This document shows, piece by piece, positions 1 through 7,625 of a stretch of DNA of 14,288 nt. Each line of letters begins with the position of its first letter. Within the stretch, counting starts at the first letter, position 1. This DNA comes from Betaproteobacteria bacterium (GTDB lineage Bacteria > Pseudomonadota > Gammaproteobacteria > Burkholderiales > SG8-39), in the NCBI GenBank assembly GCA_019245555.1, contig JAFARH010000088.1, forward strand, positions 1 through 14,288, read 5' to 3'. A program made the translations under genes and the position numbers. The notes under the pieces are model-generated. The model had not been told where the DNA came from. It ran no database searches and saw nothing but the letters and a program-made list of their open reading frames with translations.

Positions 1-1595
1 ACGAAGGACGGCAATTCACGCCGGGCGATGCCGCGCTGCAGCCAGGGGTGGCGCAGGCGGGCCAGCGCGCCCCGTTCGGCACCGACCTGATCTACCGCCT
101 GGCGGAGCAGCGGGACTTCGTGCTCCATGTCGAGATCTGCGAGGACCTCTGGGTGCCGGCGCCGCCCTCCTCCTACGCCTCGCTTGCCGGCGCCACCGTG
201 ATCGCGAATCTTTCGGCCTCGAACATCGTCATCGGCAAGGAAGGCTATCGGCACCAGCTGGTGTCGAACCAGTCCGCGCGCTGCATCGCCGCCTATCTGT
301 ACAGCGCATCGGGACAGGGGGAGTCGACCACCGACCTGGCGTGGGATGGACACGCGCTGATGTACGAAAACGGCACATTGCTAGCCGAATCGAAGCGTTT
401 TTCGACAGAGCCGCAGCTCGCTTTCGCCGACGTCGATCTTGGCCGCCTGCAGGCGGATCGCATGCGGCAGAACACGTTTGCCGCCTCGGCGCTGCGCCAT
501 CGCGCCGAGGTCGAACGTTTCCGCAGCGTCGAATTCTCGCTGCCTCTGCCCACCGGCAAGCTCGCGCTCGCGCGGCGCGTGGAGAAGTTTCCCTACGTGC
601 CGAGCGACGCTGCAAACCGCAGCTACCGCTGCGAAGAGGTGTACCGGATCCAGGTGCAGGGGCTCGCGACGCGCATGCGCGCCACCGGCACGAAGAAGCT
701 CATCATCGGCGTCTCGGGCGGTCTCGACTCCACCCAGGCGCTCATCGTCTGCGCGCGCGCGATGGACGAGCTCGGCCTTCCCCGTCGCAATATCCTGGCG
801 TACACCATGCCGGGCTTTGCCACTAGCTCGCGCACGAAGAATCAGGCGTGGCAGCTCATGCGCGCGGTCGGCGCCACCGCCGAGGAGATCGACATCCGTC
901 CTTCGTGCATGCAGATGCTGAAGGACATCGGCCATCCGTTCGCCAGGGGAAAGAAGCTCTACGACATTGCTTTCGAGAACGTTCAGGCCGGCGAGCGCAC
1001 GAGTCACCTCTTCCGGCTCGCCAACCAGCACGGCGGCTTCGTCGTCGGCACAGGCGACCTTTCAGAGCTCGCGCTCGGCTGGGCAACCTACGGCGTCGGC
1101 GACCACATGTCGCATTACAACGTGAACGCGAGCGTGCCGAAGACGCTCATCCAATATCTGATCGCCTGGATCGCCGAGTCGAAGGAGTTCAGCGAGGACG
1201 TGCAGCGTGCGCTGCGCCGCGTGCTCGAGACCGAGATCAGCCCCGAGCTCATCCCCGGCAAACAGAAGACCGAAAGCTCGGTCGGGCCCTATGAGCTGCA
1301 GGACTTCCATCTCTACTACACGCTGCGCTTCGGCTACGCGCCGAGCAAGGTGGCATTCCTCGCGTGGTGCGCCTGGCGCGACAAGTACAGCCTCGGCCAG
1401 ATCCGCAAATGGCTCGGCGTCTTCCTGCGCCGCTTCTTCCAGACGAGCCAGTACAAGCGCAGCGCCATCCCGAATGCACCGAAGGTCGGCTCAGGCGGCT
1501 CGCTCTCGCCGCGCGGCGACTGGCGCGCACCGTCGGACGGCAACGCCGACGCCTGGCTGCGAAGTCTGGCGGAAGTTCCTACTGGTCCCCGGTAG
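1..1595 (+). CDS. nadE: Glutamine-dependent NAD+ synthetase, 3' part (5' end outside window)
   Basis: It makes NAD+ from nicotinic acid adenine dinucleotide, ATP and glutamine-derived ammonia, the last step of NAD synthesis in the cytoplasm. The reading frame is open from base 3, so the true start lies upstream; about 530 residues are visible, and the long two-domain form is usually 650-700, so roughly 150 N-terminal residues are missing. The first part is the rest of a nitrilase-type glutaminase domain: EICEDLW places the catalytic cysteine at 138-140. The synthetase domain follows, with the SGGLDS pyrophosphate-binding loop at 713-730, then TGDLSE, the [18 protein letters not shown] block and [13 protein letters not shown], all typical of the family. 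The glutaminase Glu and Lys are not in view. The stop overlaps the convergent cupin gene by 17 bases. Identification is secure; the only uncertainty is the missing end. Confidence 0.97.
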   Translation, partial: EGRQFTPGDAALQPGVAQAGQRAPFGTDLIYRLAEQRDFVLHVEICEDLWVPAPPSSYASLAGATVIANLSASNIVIGKEGYRHQLVSNQSARCIAAYLYSASGQGESTTDLAWDGHALMYENGTLLAESKRFSTEPQLAFADVDLGRLQADRMRQNTFAASALRHRAEVERFRSVEFSLPLPTGKLALARRVEKFPYVPSDAANRSYRCEEVYRIQVQGLATRMRATGTKKLIIGVSGGLDSTQALIVCARAMDELGLPRRNILAYTMPGFATSSRTKNQAWQLMRAVGATAEEIDIRPSCMQMLKDIGHPFARGKKLYDIAFENVQAGERTSHLFRLANQHGGFVVGTGDLSELALGWATYGVGDHMSHYNVNASVPKTLIQYLIAWIAESKEFSEDVQRALRRVLETEISPELIPGKQKTESSVGPYELQDFHLYYTLRFGYAPSKVAFLAWCAWRDKYSLGQIRKWLGVFLRRFFQTSQYKRSAIPNAPKVGSGGSLSPRGDWRAPSDGNADAWLRSLAEVPTGPR

Positions 1596-1947
1596 GGACA
1601 ATCCCCTTCGACTCGATCATCAGTACCACCGAACGCTCCGGGGCGCGAGTGCGATGCACGACGCCTTTGGGGACGGTGAAGCCCTGCTGCGGACCCAGCT
1701 CGACCGTGCGGCCTTCGAGGTCGATGCAGAATTTGCCGTCCACGACATAGAAGAACTCGTCTTCCTTGTCATGCTTGTGCCAGTGGAATTCACCCTTGAG
1801 CACGCCGAGGCGCACCACGCTGTCGTTCACTTCGCACAACGTCTGGTTCACCCACTGGTCCTTGGTCGCGCGCTCTAGCGCTTTCACGTCGATCAGCTCG
1901 AGCGCCTTGAACTTCACGCCACTCAGCATCGTATAAGCGGTTTTCAT
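1579..1947 (-). CDS. Small single-domain cupin protein
   Basis: This 122-residue protein is a one-domain cupin, a beta-barrel that usually binds one metal ion. Motif 1 is H57-K-H59-x4-E64-x6-G71, giving two His and one Glu as probable ligands; motif 2 is P93-K-G95-x2-H98, giving the third His. No signal peptide is seen, so it is probably cytoplasmic. I chose the ATG at 1947 because it overlaps the stop of the upstream lipoprotein gene as ATGA, with GGGG about 8 bases upstream; an in-frame ATG at 1965 would add six residues. It is the last gene of the dodecin-to-cupin unit and no terminator follows; its end overlaps nadE. Single-domain cupins include dioxygenases, isomerases and sugar-binding proteins, and nothing here fixes a substrate. 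Confidence 0.85.
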   Translation of the reverse strand: MKTAYTMLSGVKFKALELIDVKALERATKDQWVNQTLCEVNDSVVRLGVLKGEFHWHKHDKEDEFFYVVDGKFCIDLEGRTVELGPQQGFTVPKGVVHRTRAPERSVVLMIESKGIVPTGDQ

Positions 1948-2393
1948 TTGCACCCCAGGTTGCATCCGTCGTCAAACACGATGCGCCACGCACCGTCCGG
2001 CTCGCGGCGCCACGTCGAATAGAAACGTGAGAATTGCCTGCCGTCGTCGTCGAACACCGGACCCGTCGAATAACCGAGCCCGCCGGAATCGAGCACCTGG
2101 ACGCGATCGGGCTTCCAGGAGAACGGCGCCTGGGCATCGGCATAGAAGCGCTTCCAGTAATCGGCGACCGCGCCCTTGCCGCGCAGCGGCTTGCCGCCCA
2201 TCAAGAACACCGCCTCATCCGACAGGAACGACGTGAATGCGCGATGGTCGCGATCGGCCATGGTCTTTGCGAACGCGGTTTCGGTGTCGATGACCTGCTT
2301 TTGCAGAGTCGCGTTGTCGAGCTTGACCTCTGGCGTCGCGCAGGCGCCGAGCAGCGCGGCCGGCGCCGACGCGAGGAGCGCGCGGCGGTTCAA
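1944..2393 (-). CDS. SnoaL/DUF4440-like lipoprotein, TTG start
   Basis: A 149-residue protein starting at TTG 2393, whose codon overlaps the upstream hydrolase stop as TTGA and is preceded by GGGGAGG about 6 bases away; this start gives a clean signal sequence. Residues 1-18 are a lipoprotein signal peptide ending in LLGAC, so Cys18 should be lipidated and the protein anchored in the envelope. The start MNRRALL also resembles a twin-arginine signal, so folded export by Tat is possible. The rest is an NTF2-like domain of the SnoaL/DUF4440 sort: a helix with FAKTMADRDHRAF, then a strand with AVFLMGG, GKGAVADYWKRFY near 73-84, and a C-terminal strand pair ending in GAWRIVFDDGC. Such domains bind small hydrophobic ligands or catalyse isomerase/hydrolase reactions; no active site can be named. 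C143 and C148 could form a disulfide if exported by Sec. It is coupled at both ends, to the hydrolase and to the cupin. Confidence 0.82.
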   Translation of the reverse strand: MNRRALLASAPAALLGACATPEVKLDNATLQKQVIDTETAFAKTMADRDHRAFTSFLSDEAVFLMGGKPLRGKGAVADYWKRFYADAQAPFSWKPDRVQVLDSGGLGYSTGPVFDDDGRQFSRFYSTWRREPDGAWRIVFDDGCNLGCK

Positions 2394-3265
2394 GAAGCCT
2401 CCCCGTGAAGGAAATCGCGCACGATGGCGACCTGGTCGGGGTTGAGCAGGGTCGGCGCGTGGCCGACGCCGGCGATCTCGACCACCTTTGCCTTCGGCCC
2501 GCGGCTTCCCATTGCCTGGGCCGTCTCGCGCGACAGAAGATCCGACTGCGCACCGCGCAGGACCATCGTCGGGCATTGGATCGCGTCGTAGAGGTACCAG
2601 AGCTCGATGTCGCTGGCGGGAAGCGTGCGCTTGTACTCGTCTGCGATCCGCGGGTCGTAATGCGCGCGCAGTTTGCCTTGTGCATCCTTGCGCACGAAGG
2701 TCTCGGTCAGGAAGCGCCACTGCGCCTCGGTGTGTGGACCGAATGGCGCGGAGACTGCGCGGATATATTTCTCTGCCTCGTCCATCGTGTTGAACGCCGG
2801 CGTCTGTCCGAGGTAGCTCGCGATGCGCTCGAGTGCAACCTTTGCGATCACCGGACCCACATCGTTCAGAACGAGCCGCTTTATCGGCGAGCCGGCTTGC
2901 GCAGCGAGCGCCATGCCGACCAGGCCGCCGAGCGAGGTGCCGACCCAGTTCACGGACTCCGCATCGAGGCGCGCGATGAGCGTCACCATGTCGGAGACGT
3001 ACTGCGGAACGACATAGAGCGCTGAATCCGCAAGGCGGTCTGAATCACCGCGTCCGGCAAGATCGGGGCACGCGACGCGAAAATGTCCGCACAGGGCACG
3101 CGCCAGCTCATCGAAGTCGCGCGAGGAACGAGCGAGGCCGTGCACGCAGACGAGCACGTCCTTGTTCCGCGGGTCGCCCCATTCGAGATAAGCGATGCGA
3201 TGCAGCCCCTTGGGGCTGATGCACTGCACCGACCGTCGACGCGGTTCTACGACCGATTCAGCCAT
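2390..3265 (-). CDS. Alpha/beta-fold hydrolase
   Basis: A 291-residue serine hydrolase of the alpha/beta fold. The oxyanion-hole loop is HGLARSS at 42-48, the nucleophile elbow is GTSLGG with Ser111, the acid is Asp242 in GAQSDLL, and the catalytic histidine is His269 in GVGHAP, so the triad is complete. A lid region with many aromatic residues lies around 140-225. No signal peptide is seen; it is probably cytoplasmic. The ATG at 3265 overlaps the preceding gene by 19 bases, and the stop overlaps the lipoprotein TTG start, so it lies mid-operon. Members of this fold act as esterases, lactonases, C-C hydrolases or haloperoxidases, and the lid does not let me choose. The fold and triad are secure; the substrate is unknown. 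Confidence 0.9.
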   Translation of the reverse strand: MAESVVEPRRRSVQCISPKGLHRIAYLEWGDPRNKDVLVCVHGLARSSRDFDELARALCGHFRVACPDLAGRGDSDRLADSALYVVPQYVSDMVTLIARLDAESVNWVGTSLGGLVGMALAAQAGSPIKRLVLNDVGPVIAKVALERIASYLGQTPAFNTMDEAEKYIRAVSAPFGPHTEAQWRFLTETFVRKDAQGKLRAHYDPRIADEYKRTLPASDIELWYLYDAIQCPTMVLRGAQSDLLSRETAQAMGSRGPKAKVVEIAGVGHAPTLLNPDQVAIVRDFLHGEAS

Positions 3266-3951
3266 TGCGCGACCACGGCGTCACGCACTTCGTTCGCCTG
3301 TGGTTCGAGAGTCGAGTAAGGCTCCGTGCGGCGCCGGAGCAGCGCGAGCTTTTCGGATTTCACGTTCGCGCCGAGCACAGGGTATCCGTACTGCTCGTAG
3401 CGCGCGCGCTCCATCGGTGCTTCCTCCTCGTCGTACCAGAGCCACTCTTCGACGAGGCGGAATGCGACATCCTCGAGCGCTTCGTCGGCAGCGTCGGGCC
3501 CGACGAGCTCAAGCGTCCCGCTGCGGTAGCGAAAGTAGGTGTGGCGTTCGGCGCTCGCTGCGTAGCCGATCCAGCCGTCGCCCTGTCGTTCGCAGATGAG
3601 GGCTAGCTCGAGGCGGCCCTCCTTAGCGAGCGTGACGGCTACTCCCGCGACCGAACGCTCGCCACGCTCTTCATCGACGACCTGGCCGTTCTCGATGACC
3701 GCACGTCCTTCGATGCCATCGCGGCTCCATTCGGCTTCGACCTTGAGCTCTGGAAAGTCGCCCGAGGCCTGCGCGAACACCGGAAAGGGAATGCCTTTCT
3801 TCGGCTTGAAACGATATTCGAGTGAATCGTCCTGGTGATGCTCGGTGTAGTCCTCGGCCTCCGGGTCGCGCACCAGGAGCCAGCGCACCCGCTCGCGGAA
3901 ATCGGCGAGCCGGCCGGCTCCTGTGATGCGCACGACCGCGGTAAACCCCAT
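3247..3951 (-). CDS. Conserved-looking protein of unknown function, 234 residues
   Basis: I do not recognise this family. The ATG at 3951 shares one base with the dodecin stop (TGATG) and has GGGA upstream; a TTG one codon earlier is less likely. The protein is soluble and acidic, with no signal peptide or membrane segment and a single Cys (120). It opens with a beta-rich half (MGFTAVVRITG, then alternating short strands to about residue 125, including ICERQGDGWIGYAA at 119-132). Residues 155-190 are helical and unusually rich in Trp, Glu and Tyr (EEWLWYDEEEAPMERARYEQYGY). A basic segment follows (SEKLALLRRRTEPYS), and a C-terminal helix ends DAVVAQWLNRS. Coding character is supported by its fit between two genes with 1- and 19-base overlaps. 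A YubB-like ferredoxin-fold domain is a weak guess from the opening strands only. Confidence 0.8.
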   Translation of the reverse strand: MGFTAVVRITGAGRLADFRERVRWLLVRDPEAEDYTEHHQDDSLEYRFKPKKGIPFPVFAQASGDFPELKVEAEWSRDGIEGRAVIENGQVVDEERGERSVAGVAVTLAKEGRLELALICERQGDGWIGYAASAERHTYFRYRSGTLELVGPDAADEALEDVAFRLVEEWLWYDEEEAPMERARYEQYGYPVLGANVKSEKLALLRRRTEPYSTLEPQANEVRDAVVAQWLNRS

Positions 3952-4172
3952 CAATTCCCGTACTTGAACGACAGCGCGAGCCGCGCCCGGAACTGCACCA
4001 CCTTGCCGTTCTCGATCTTGACGTCGAGCTTCTCGATCTCGGCGATGCGCAGGTCACGCAGTGTGCCGGCCGCGGTCTTCACGGCGTTGCGCGCCGCGTC
4101 TTCCCACGACTGAGAGCTGGTGCCAATTACCTCGGTGACGCGATAAACGGCGTTGCCGCCTTTCTTGGCCAT
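3951..4172 (-). CDS. Dodecin-family protein lacking the usual flavin-stacking Trp
   Basis: Dodecins are small proteins of about 65-75 residues that assemble into hollow dodecamers and store flavin or related ligands. This 73-residue copy has the family pattern: strand YRVTEVIGTSS (10-20), helix SWEDAARNAVKTAAGTLRDL (22-41), then two strands, with VKIENGKVVQFRARLALSFKY closing the protein. In the founding dodecins the turn after the helix reads like LRxLxWFEV, and its Trp sandwiches the flavin; here the same place is LRDLRIAEI, with Ile43 where Trp is expected, so classical flavin stacking is not possible in the same way. The ATG at 4172 has GAGGAGA at 4187-4181 and a candidate promoter just upstream. 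It begins a run of five tightly coupled genes. Confidence 0.92.
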   Translation of the reverse strand: MAKKGGNAVYRVTEVIGTSSQSWEDAARNAVKTAAGTLRDLRIAEIEKLDVKIENGKVVQFRARLALSFKYGN

Positions 4173-4215
4173 GATTGTTCTCTCCTCTTGGATCGAGGGA
4201 AGACCCCCCGCGAAA

Positions 4216-6513
4216 TCATTGTAGCCAATACCGCCCGCGCCGATGACGCTCCGTTTCCAGTGTGAGATCGCGACCAAGGTTGATAGATACCGCGCCGTCC
4301 AGATCGGTGCGTACGAGCTGTGCACCCGCAGCGCGATAGCGCTCCACCACGTCTGCATTTGGGTGGCCGAAGCGACTGCGATAACCCACAGGGATGACCG
4401 CCCAGGTTGGCGCCACGGCTGCGATGAACTCCGGCGTCGACGAGGTCCGGCTGCCGTGATGCGGCACAAGCACCACGTCAGATTTCGGCGCGCGACCGAG
4501 CGCGACCATCTGCGCCTCGGCGCCGCGCTCGATGTCGCCAGTAATGAGCACCGAACGCGCGCCAGCAACAATGCGCAGTACGCAGCTCATGTTGTTCCGT
4601 CGGCTCGCGACTGCATCGGCCGCCGGATGCAAAAGCTCGAAGCGCACGCCATCCCATTGCCAGGCGTCATTCGCAGTGCAGCGCCTGGCTTGCGGCGCGA
4701 GCGCGTTCAGCGGGTGGCTCGGCGCGAGAGAGGAAACGAGCTCGCCGACTTCGAACGATTCCATCACGCTGAGCGCGCCGCCAATGTGGTCGTTGTCCTC
4801 GTGGCTCAGCAACACGACGTCGAGCCGAGCGAGGCCTTCGCCGCGCAATGCCGGCACCACGACACGCGAACCGCTATCTGCTTCGGCGCCCCATGCTGGC
4901 CCCGCGTCGTAGAGGAGTGCGTGCTCAGCCGTTCGCACCAGTACGCCAAGGCCCTGCCCGACGTCGAAGGTCGTCACCCATGCCTCGCCCACCGGAGGTG
5001 TCGGAGGCGCAGTCACGAATGCCGGTGCCATCAGAGCGAGCCCCGCCAAGCGCCACGGAACGCCGCGTGGCGCGAGGAGCCAAGCCGCGCCGACGATCGC
5101 CGCCATCACCGCCCAGAGCGGCGGTACATGCTGCTGCCAGAGCGCTCCGGGGAGTGCCGCACACCATTCGAGGAATTCGAGCAGCCATTGCACGAGGAGC
5201 GCGCAAAGCTCGAGCAGCGCATCGATCGGTACGACGGCGGCAAGCAGCGCAAGCGGCGTGATGACCACCGAGACGAGCGGAATAGCGACGGCGTTCGCGA
5301 GTGGGCCGGCGATTGAGATCTGGCCGAATAGAAGAAGCGCCGCGGGCGCGAGGCCTACTGTGATCGCCCACTGGATCCGGCCCCATTGCCAGAGCTTCGA
5401 GCCCGGCTCGCTCCACCCGACCGCGGAATAGAAGATGAGGAGCACCGCGCCGAAAGAAAGCCAGAGCCCCGGTGAGAGCGGCGCCCATGGGTCCATCAGC
5501 ACGATGCCGGCGAGCGCAAGCGAGAGCGTCCGCCACGGCGATGAAATTCGGCCGAACCAGAGCGCAATCGCGACGACGCTCACCATCCAGAACGTACGCT
5601 GCGCCGGCACGCCGTAGCCCGCGATGAGCGTGTAGCCGAGCGCACCGAAGATGGCGGCGAACGCCGCTGCCTTGCGCGCGGGCAATCTCAATGCAAGCGC
5701 CGGTATGCGTCGCCACAACGCCGCGACGAACCAGGCGAGCAGTCCAGAGACCAGGGTGACATGCAAGCCAGAGATGCTCATCAAGTGCGTTACGCCGGTG
5801 CGATTGAAGAGCTGCCATTCCTCGCGGGAAATCGCGCGCTGGTCGCCGACTGCGAGCGCGGCGAGGATGCCCGCGGCCGGCGTCGCACCAAGGACCGAAT
5901 TGAAGCGGTCGCGCACCGCCTCGCGCAGGCGCTCTACTCCGTCGAGGAATGAATTGCGCGTACCGAGCCGGCGAGGCTCCGGCTTCGCGCGCACATAGCC
6001 CGTCGCACCAAGGCCGCGCTCGAGGAGCCAAGCTTCGTAGTCAAAGCCGTGCGGATTGACGAGCCCATGGGGTCGCCGCAAGCGAACCGTGAATGCCCAG
6101 CGCTCTCCCGGATGGACCGTCACATTGGGAGAAACATCCTCATCGGGCGAGCCGTTCGCGTACCAGGAGAGCAGGATCTTCTGCGGCAGGCGTGCGTCGC
6201 CTTCGGCCCCCTCGACGTCGAGCTCGAAGCGCACGCTGCGCTCCACGTTAGCGGGAAGGCTCGAAACGACGCCGACGACCGCGATATCCCGCCCTTCGAG
6301 CTGCGGCTGCAGCCAATCGCCCATCCGCCACTGCGCGCATGCGGCCGCCCAGAAGAATCCTGCGGCAAGCGCCGTCGGCAGCCAGAGAAGGCGCCAGCGC
6401 AGCGCCAGCGATGCGAGGCAAAGCACGATCGCCGCCCAGCCCAGCGCGGGCAACGCGGGCTGCAGTTGCAGAATCGCCGCACCAGCTGCGAAAGCGAGCG
6501 CCACAAAGCCCAT
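4216..6513 (-). CDS. comEC: ComEC/Rec2 family DNA-uptake channel protein
   Basis: ComEC forms the inner-membrane channel that carries single-stranded DNA into the cytoplasm during natural transformation. The 765-residue length is normal for proteobacterial versions. Residues 1-55 hold paired membrane segments, followed by a DUF4131-type periplasmic OB-like region to about 190. The Competence domain then spans about 200-500, with GVTHLMSISGLHV (His251 in the conserved SGLH) and many membrane helices. From about 510 comes a metallo-beta-lactamase-type domain: FDVGQG, HEDNDHIGG with H571, D573, D575 and H576, GDIERGAE, and VPHHGS with H685 and H686, so the metal site is intact and nuclease activity on the non-transported strand is plausible. 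The ATG at 6513 is the only reasonable start found, though its ribosome binding site is weak. Divergent from the channel gene. No frameshift is seen. Confidence 0.96.
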   Translation of the reverse strand: MGFVALAFAAGAAILQLQPALPALGWAAIVLCLASLALRWRLLWLPTALAAGFFWAAACAQWRMGDWLQPQLEGRDIAVVGVVSSLPANVERSVRFELDVEGAEGDARLPQKILLSWYANGSPDEDVSPNVTVHPGERWAFTVRLRRPHGLVNPHGFDYEAWLLERGLGATGYVRAKPEPRRLGTRNSFLDGVERLREAVRDRFNSVLGATPAAGILAALAVGDQRAISREEWQLFNRTGVTHLMSISGLHVTLVSGLLAWFVAALWRRIPALALRLPARKAAAFAAIFGALGYTLIAGYGVPAQRTFWMVSVVAIALWFGRISSPWRTLSLALAGIVLMDPWAPLSPGLWLSFGAVLLIFYSAVGWSEPGSKLWQWGRIQWAITVGLAPAALLLFGQISIAGPLANAVAIPLVSVVITPLALLAAVVPIDALLELCALLVQWLLEFLEWCAALPGALWQQHVPPLWAVMAAIVGAAWLLAPRGVPWRLAGLALMAPAFVTAPPTPPVGEAWVTTFDVGQGLGVLVRTAEHALLYDAGPAWGAEADSGSRVVVPALRGEGLARLDVVLLSHEDNDHIGGALSVMESFEVGELVSSLAPSHPLNALAPQARRCTANDAWQWDGVRFELLHPAADAVASRRNNMSCVLRIVAGARSVLITGDIERGAEAQMVALGRAPKSDVVLVPHHGSRTSSTPEFIAAVAPTWAVIPVGYRSRFGHPNADVVERYRAAGAQLVRTDLDGAVSINLGRDLTLETERHRRGRYWLQ
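4218..4223 (-). promoter_or_regulatory. Candidate -10 box for the dodecin operon (weak -35)
   Basis: On the minus strand TACAAT (five of six to TATAAT) overlaps the comEC stop codon, about 46 bases before the dodecin ATG. The predicted transcript would start near 4211. No good -35 hexamer lies 16-18 bases upstream, so an activator, another sigma factor or read-through from comEC remain open. Inferred from sequence only. Confidence 0.35.
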
Positions 6514-6590
6514 TGGGCAGACAACGCGCCGGGCGAGCCGCGGCTGACGTGGGTATACGATTAGGGCAGAAAAAGAGCCTTGCCGACCCG
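6514..6590. other. Divergent intergenic region between comEC and the channel gene
   Basis: These 77 bases must hold the control signals for both genes. A palindromic GTATAC lies at 6553-6558 and gives TATACG or TACGAT on the plus strand and TATACC on the minus strand, so one weak -10 might serve either direction. I find no convincing -35 for either. The plus-strand gene has only a distant AAAGAG purine run before its ATG. No operator or terminator hairpin stands out. Confidence 0.3.
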
Positions 6591-7625
6591 ATGGAGCAGC
6601 ATCCCTATCGCGAACTAGCGACGCGCATCTACCTTGCGTTCCGCTACCCCCTGCTCGCCTTCGCGGTGATCATGGTAATCGGCACAATCGGCTACGGGAT
6701 CATCAGCGCCGGCAAGAACACGGTGCTCGAGTGCGCCTACATGACGTTCATCACGATCACGACGATCGGCTTTGGCGAAACGGTCGACATGAGCGCCAGC
6801 CCCGGCGGCCGCATTTTCACCATGGTCATCGGCTTCCTCGGCGTTGCCAACATCTTCTACATGACCTCCAAGATGACGGCGTTCATCGTGGAGAGCGATC
6901 TGAACGAAAGCTTGAGGAGGCACCGCATGGAGCGCGACATCGAGAATCTCAAAGGTCATTACATCGTCTGCGGCATCGGCCGCGTCGGCACCAACGTGCT
7001 GAACGAGCTGGTTGCCACCGGGCGGACGAGCGTCGTCATAGAGCCAGAGAAGAATGCCTTGGATGCGATGCTGGAGGTCTATCCGAAGCAGCGCTACCTG
7101 CACGGCGACGGTGGCGACGATGAGATGCTGCGGGCTGCCGGCGTCGAGCATGCGGCCGGCGTCTTCGCGGTGAGCGGCGACGACAACAAGAACCTGGTCA
7201 TCACGCTCTCGGCGAAGCAGCTGAATCCGAACGCGCGCGTCGTGGCGCGCTGCCACGAGGTGCGCTTCGTCGAGAAGATCCGGCGCGTCGGCGCGGACGA
7301 CATCGTGTCGCCCGACTTCACCGGCGCACTGCGCATCGCCTCCAGCATGCTGCGGCCTGCGGTGGTGAGCTTCCTCGATGAGATGCTGCGCACCGACAAG
7401 GGCTTGCGCGTCGAGGAAATCGTGCTGCCGCAAGGCGGTCGCGAGCGGCGCATCGCCGAGCTCGCGCCGGCCGACACCGATTACGTCGTGCTCGCCGTGC
7501 GTCGCGACGGGCAATGGCAATTCAATCCGCCCGGCGATACGACGGCAAAGCCAGGCGCCACGCTCGTCGTGATGACTACGCCAGCAGGCCGATCAAAGAT
7601 CGAGCGCAAGGTTGCTGCTACGTAA
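6591..7625 (+). CDS. Two-TM potassium channel with cytoplasmic RCK domain
   Basis: A 344-residue ligand-gated K+ channel subunit of the MthK/Kch type. TM1 is about 20-39 (YPLLAFAVIMVIGTIGYGII), the pore helix and selectivity filter are TITTIGFGE at 55-63, and TM2 is about 75-99. A linker of charged helix leads to an RCK N-terminal Rossmann domain: YIVCGIGRVG with the GxGxxG at 128-133, and an acidic residue (E151) at the end of the second strand, which suggests dinucleotide binding. An RCK C-terminal (TrkA-C) domain occupies about 269-332. The filter reads TIGFGE where canonical channels have T-V/I-G-Y-G, an accepted Phe variant. The ATG at 6591 is the first in frame that gives a proper N-terminus; the frame is open far upstream but through comEC. 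The stop overlaps the next gene by 14 bases. Confidence 0.93.
   Translation: MEQHPYRELATRIYLAFRYPLLAFAVIMVIGTIGYGIISAGKNTVLECAYMTFITITTIGFGETVDMSASPGGRIFTMVIGFLGVANIFYMTSKMTAFIVESDLNESLRRHRMERDIENLKGHYIVCGIGRVGTNVLNELVATGRTSVVIEPEKNALDAMLEVYPKQRYLHGDGGDDEMLRAAGVEHAAGVFAVSGDDNKNLVITLSAKQLNPNARVVARCHEVRFVEKIRRVGADDIVSPDFTGALRIASSMLRPAVVSFLDEMLRTDKGLRVEEIVLPQGGRERRIAELAPADTDYVVLAVRRDGQWQFNPPGDTTAKPGATLVVMTTPAGRSKIERKVAAT

Noticed and set aside
4243..5316. Long open frame (about 357 codons) on the plus strand opposite comEC
   Set aside because: It lies wholly within the well-supported comEC gene. Its residue composition is rich in Arg, Ala and His, with no recognisable motif, and high-GC antisense frames of this size are common.
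5880..6012. Repeated 12-mer GTCGCACCAAGG at two places in comEC (near 5882 and 6001)
   Set aside because: It is a short chance repeat in different contexts of a high-GC gene, with no array, dyad or flanking similarity.
4925..6031. 368-codon open frame on the minus strand within comEC in another frame
   Set aside because: Shadow of the comEC frame; arginine- and proline-rich with no domains.
6339..6590. Upstream extension of the channel gene to an in-frame start inside comEC
   Set aside because: The extension runs antisense through comEC and adds Arg/Ala-rich sequence foreign to channels; the ATG at 6591 gives a normal N-terminus before TM1.
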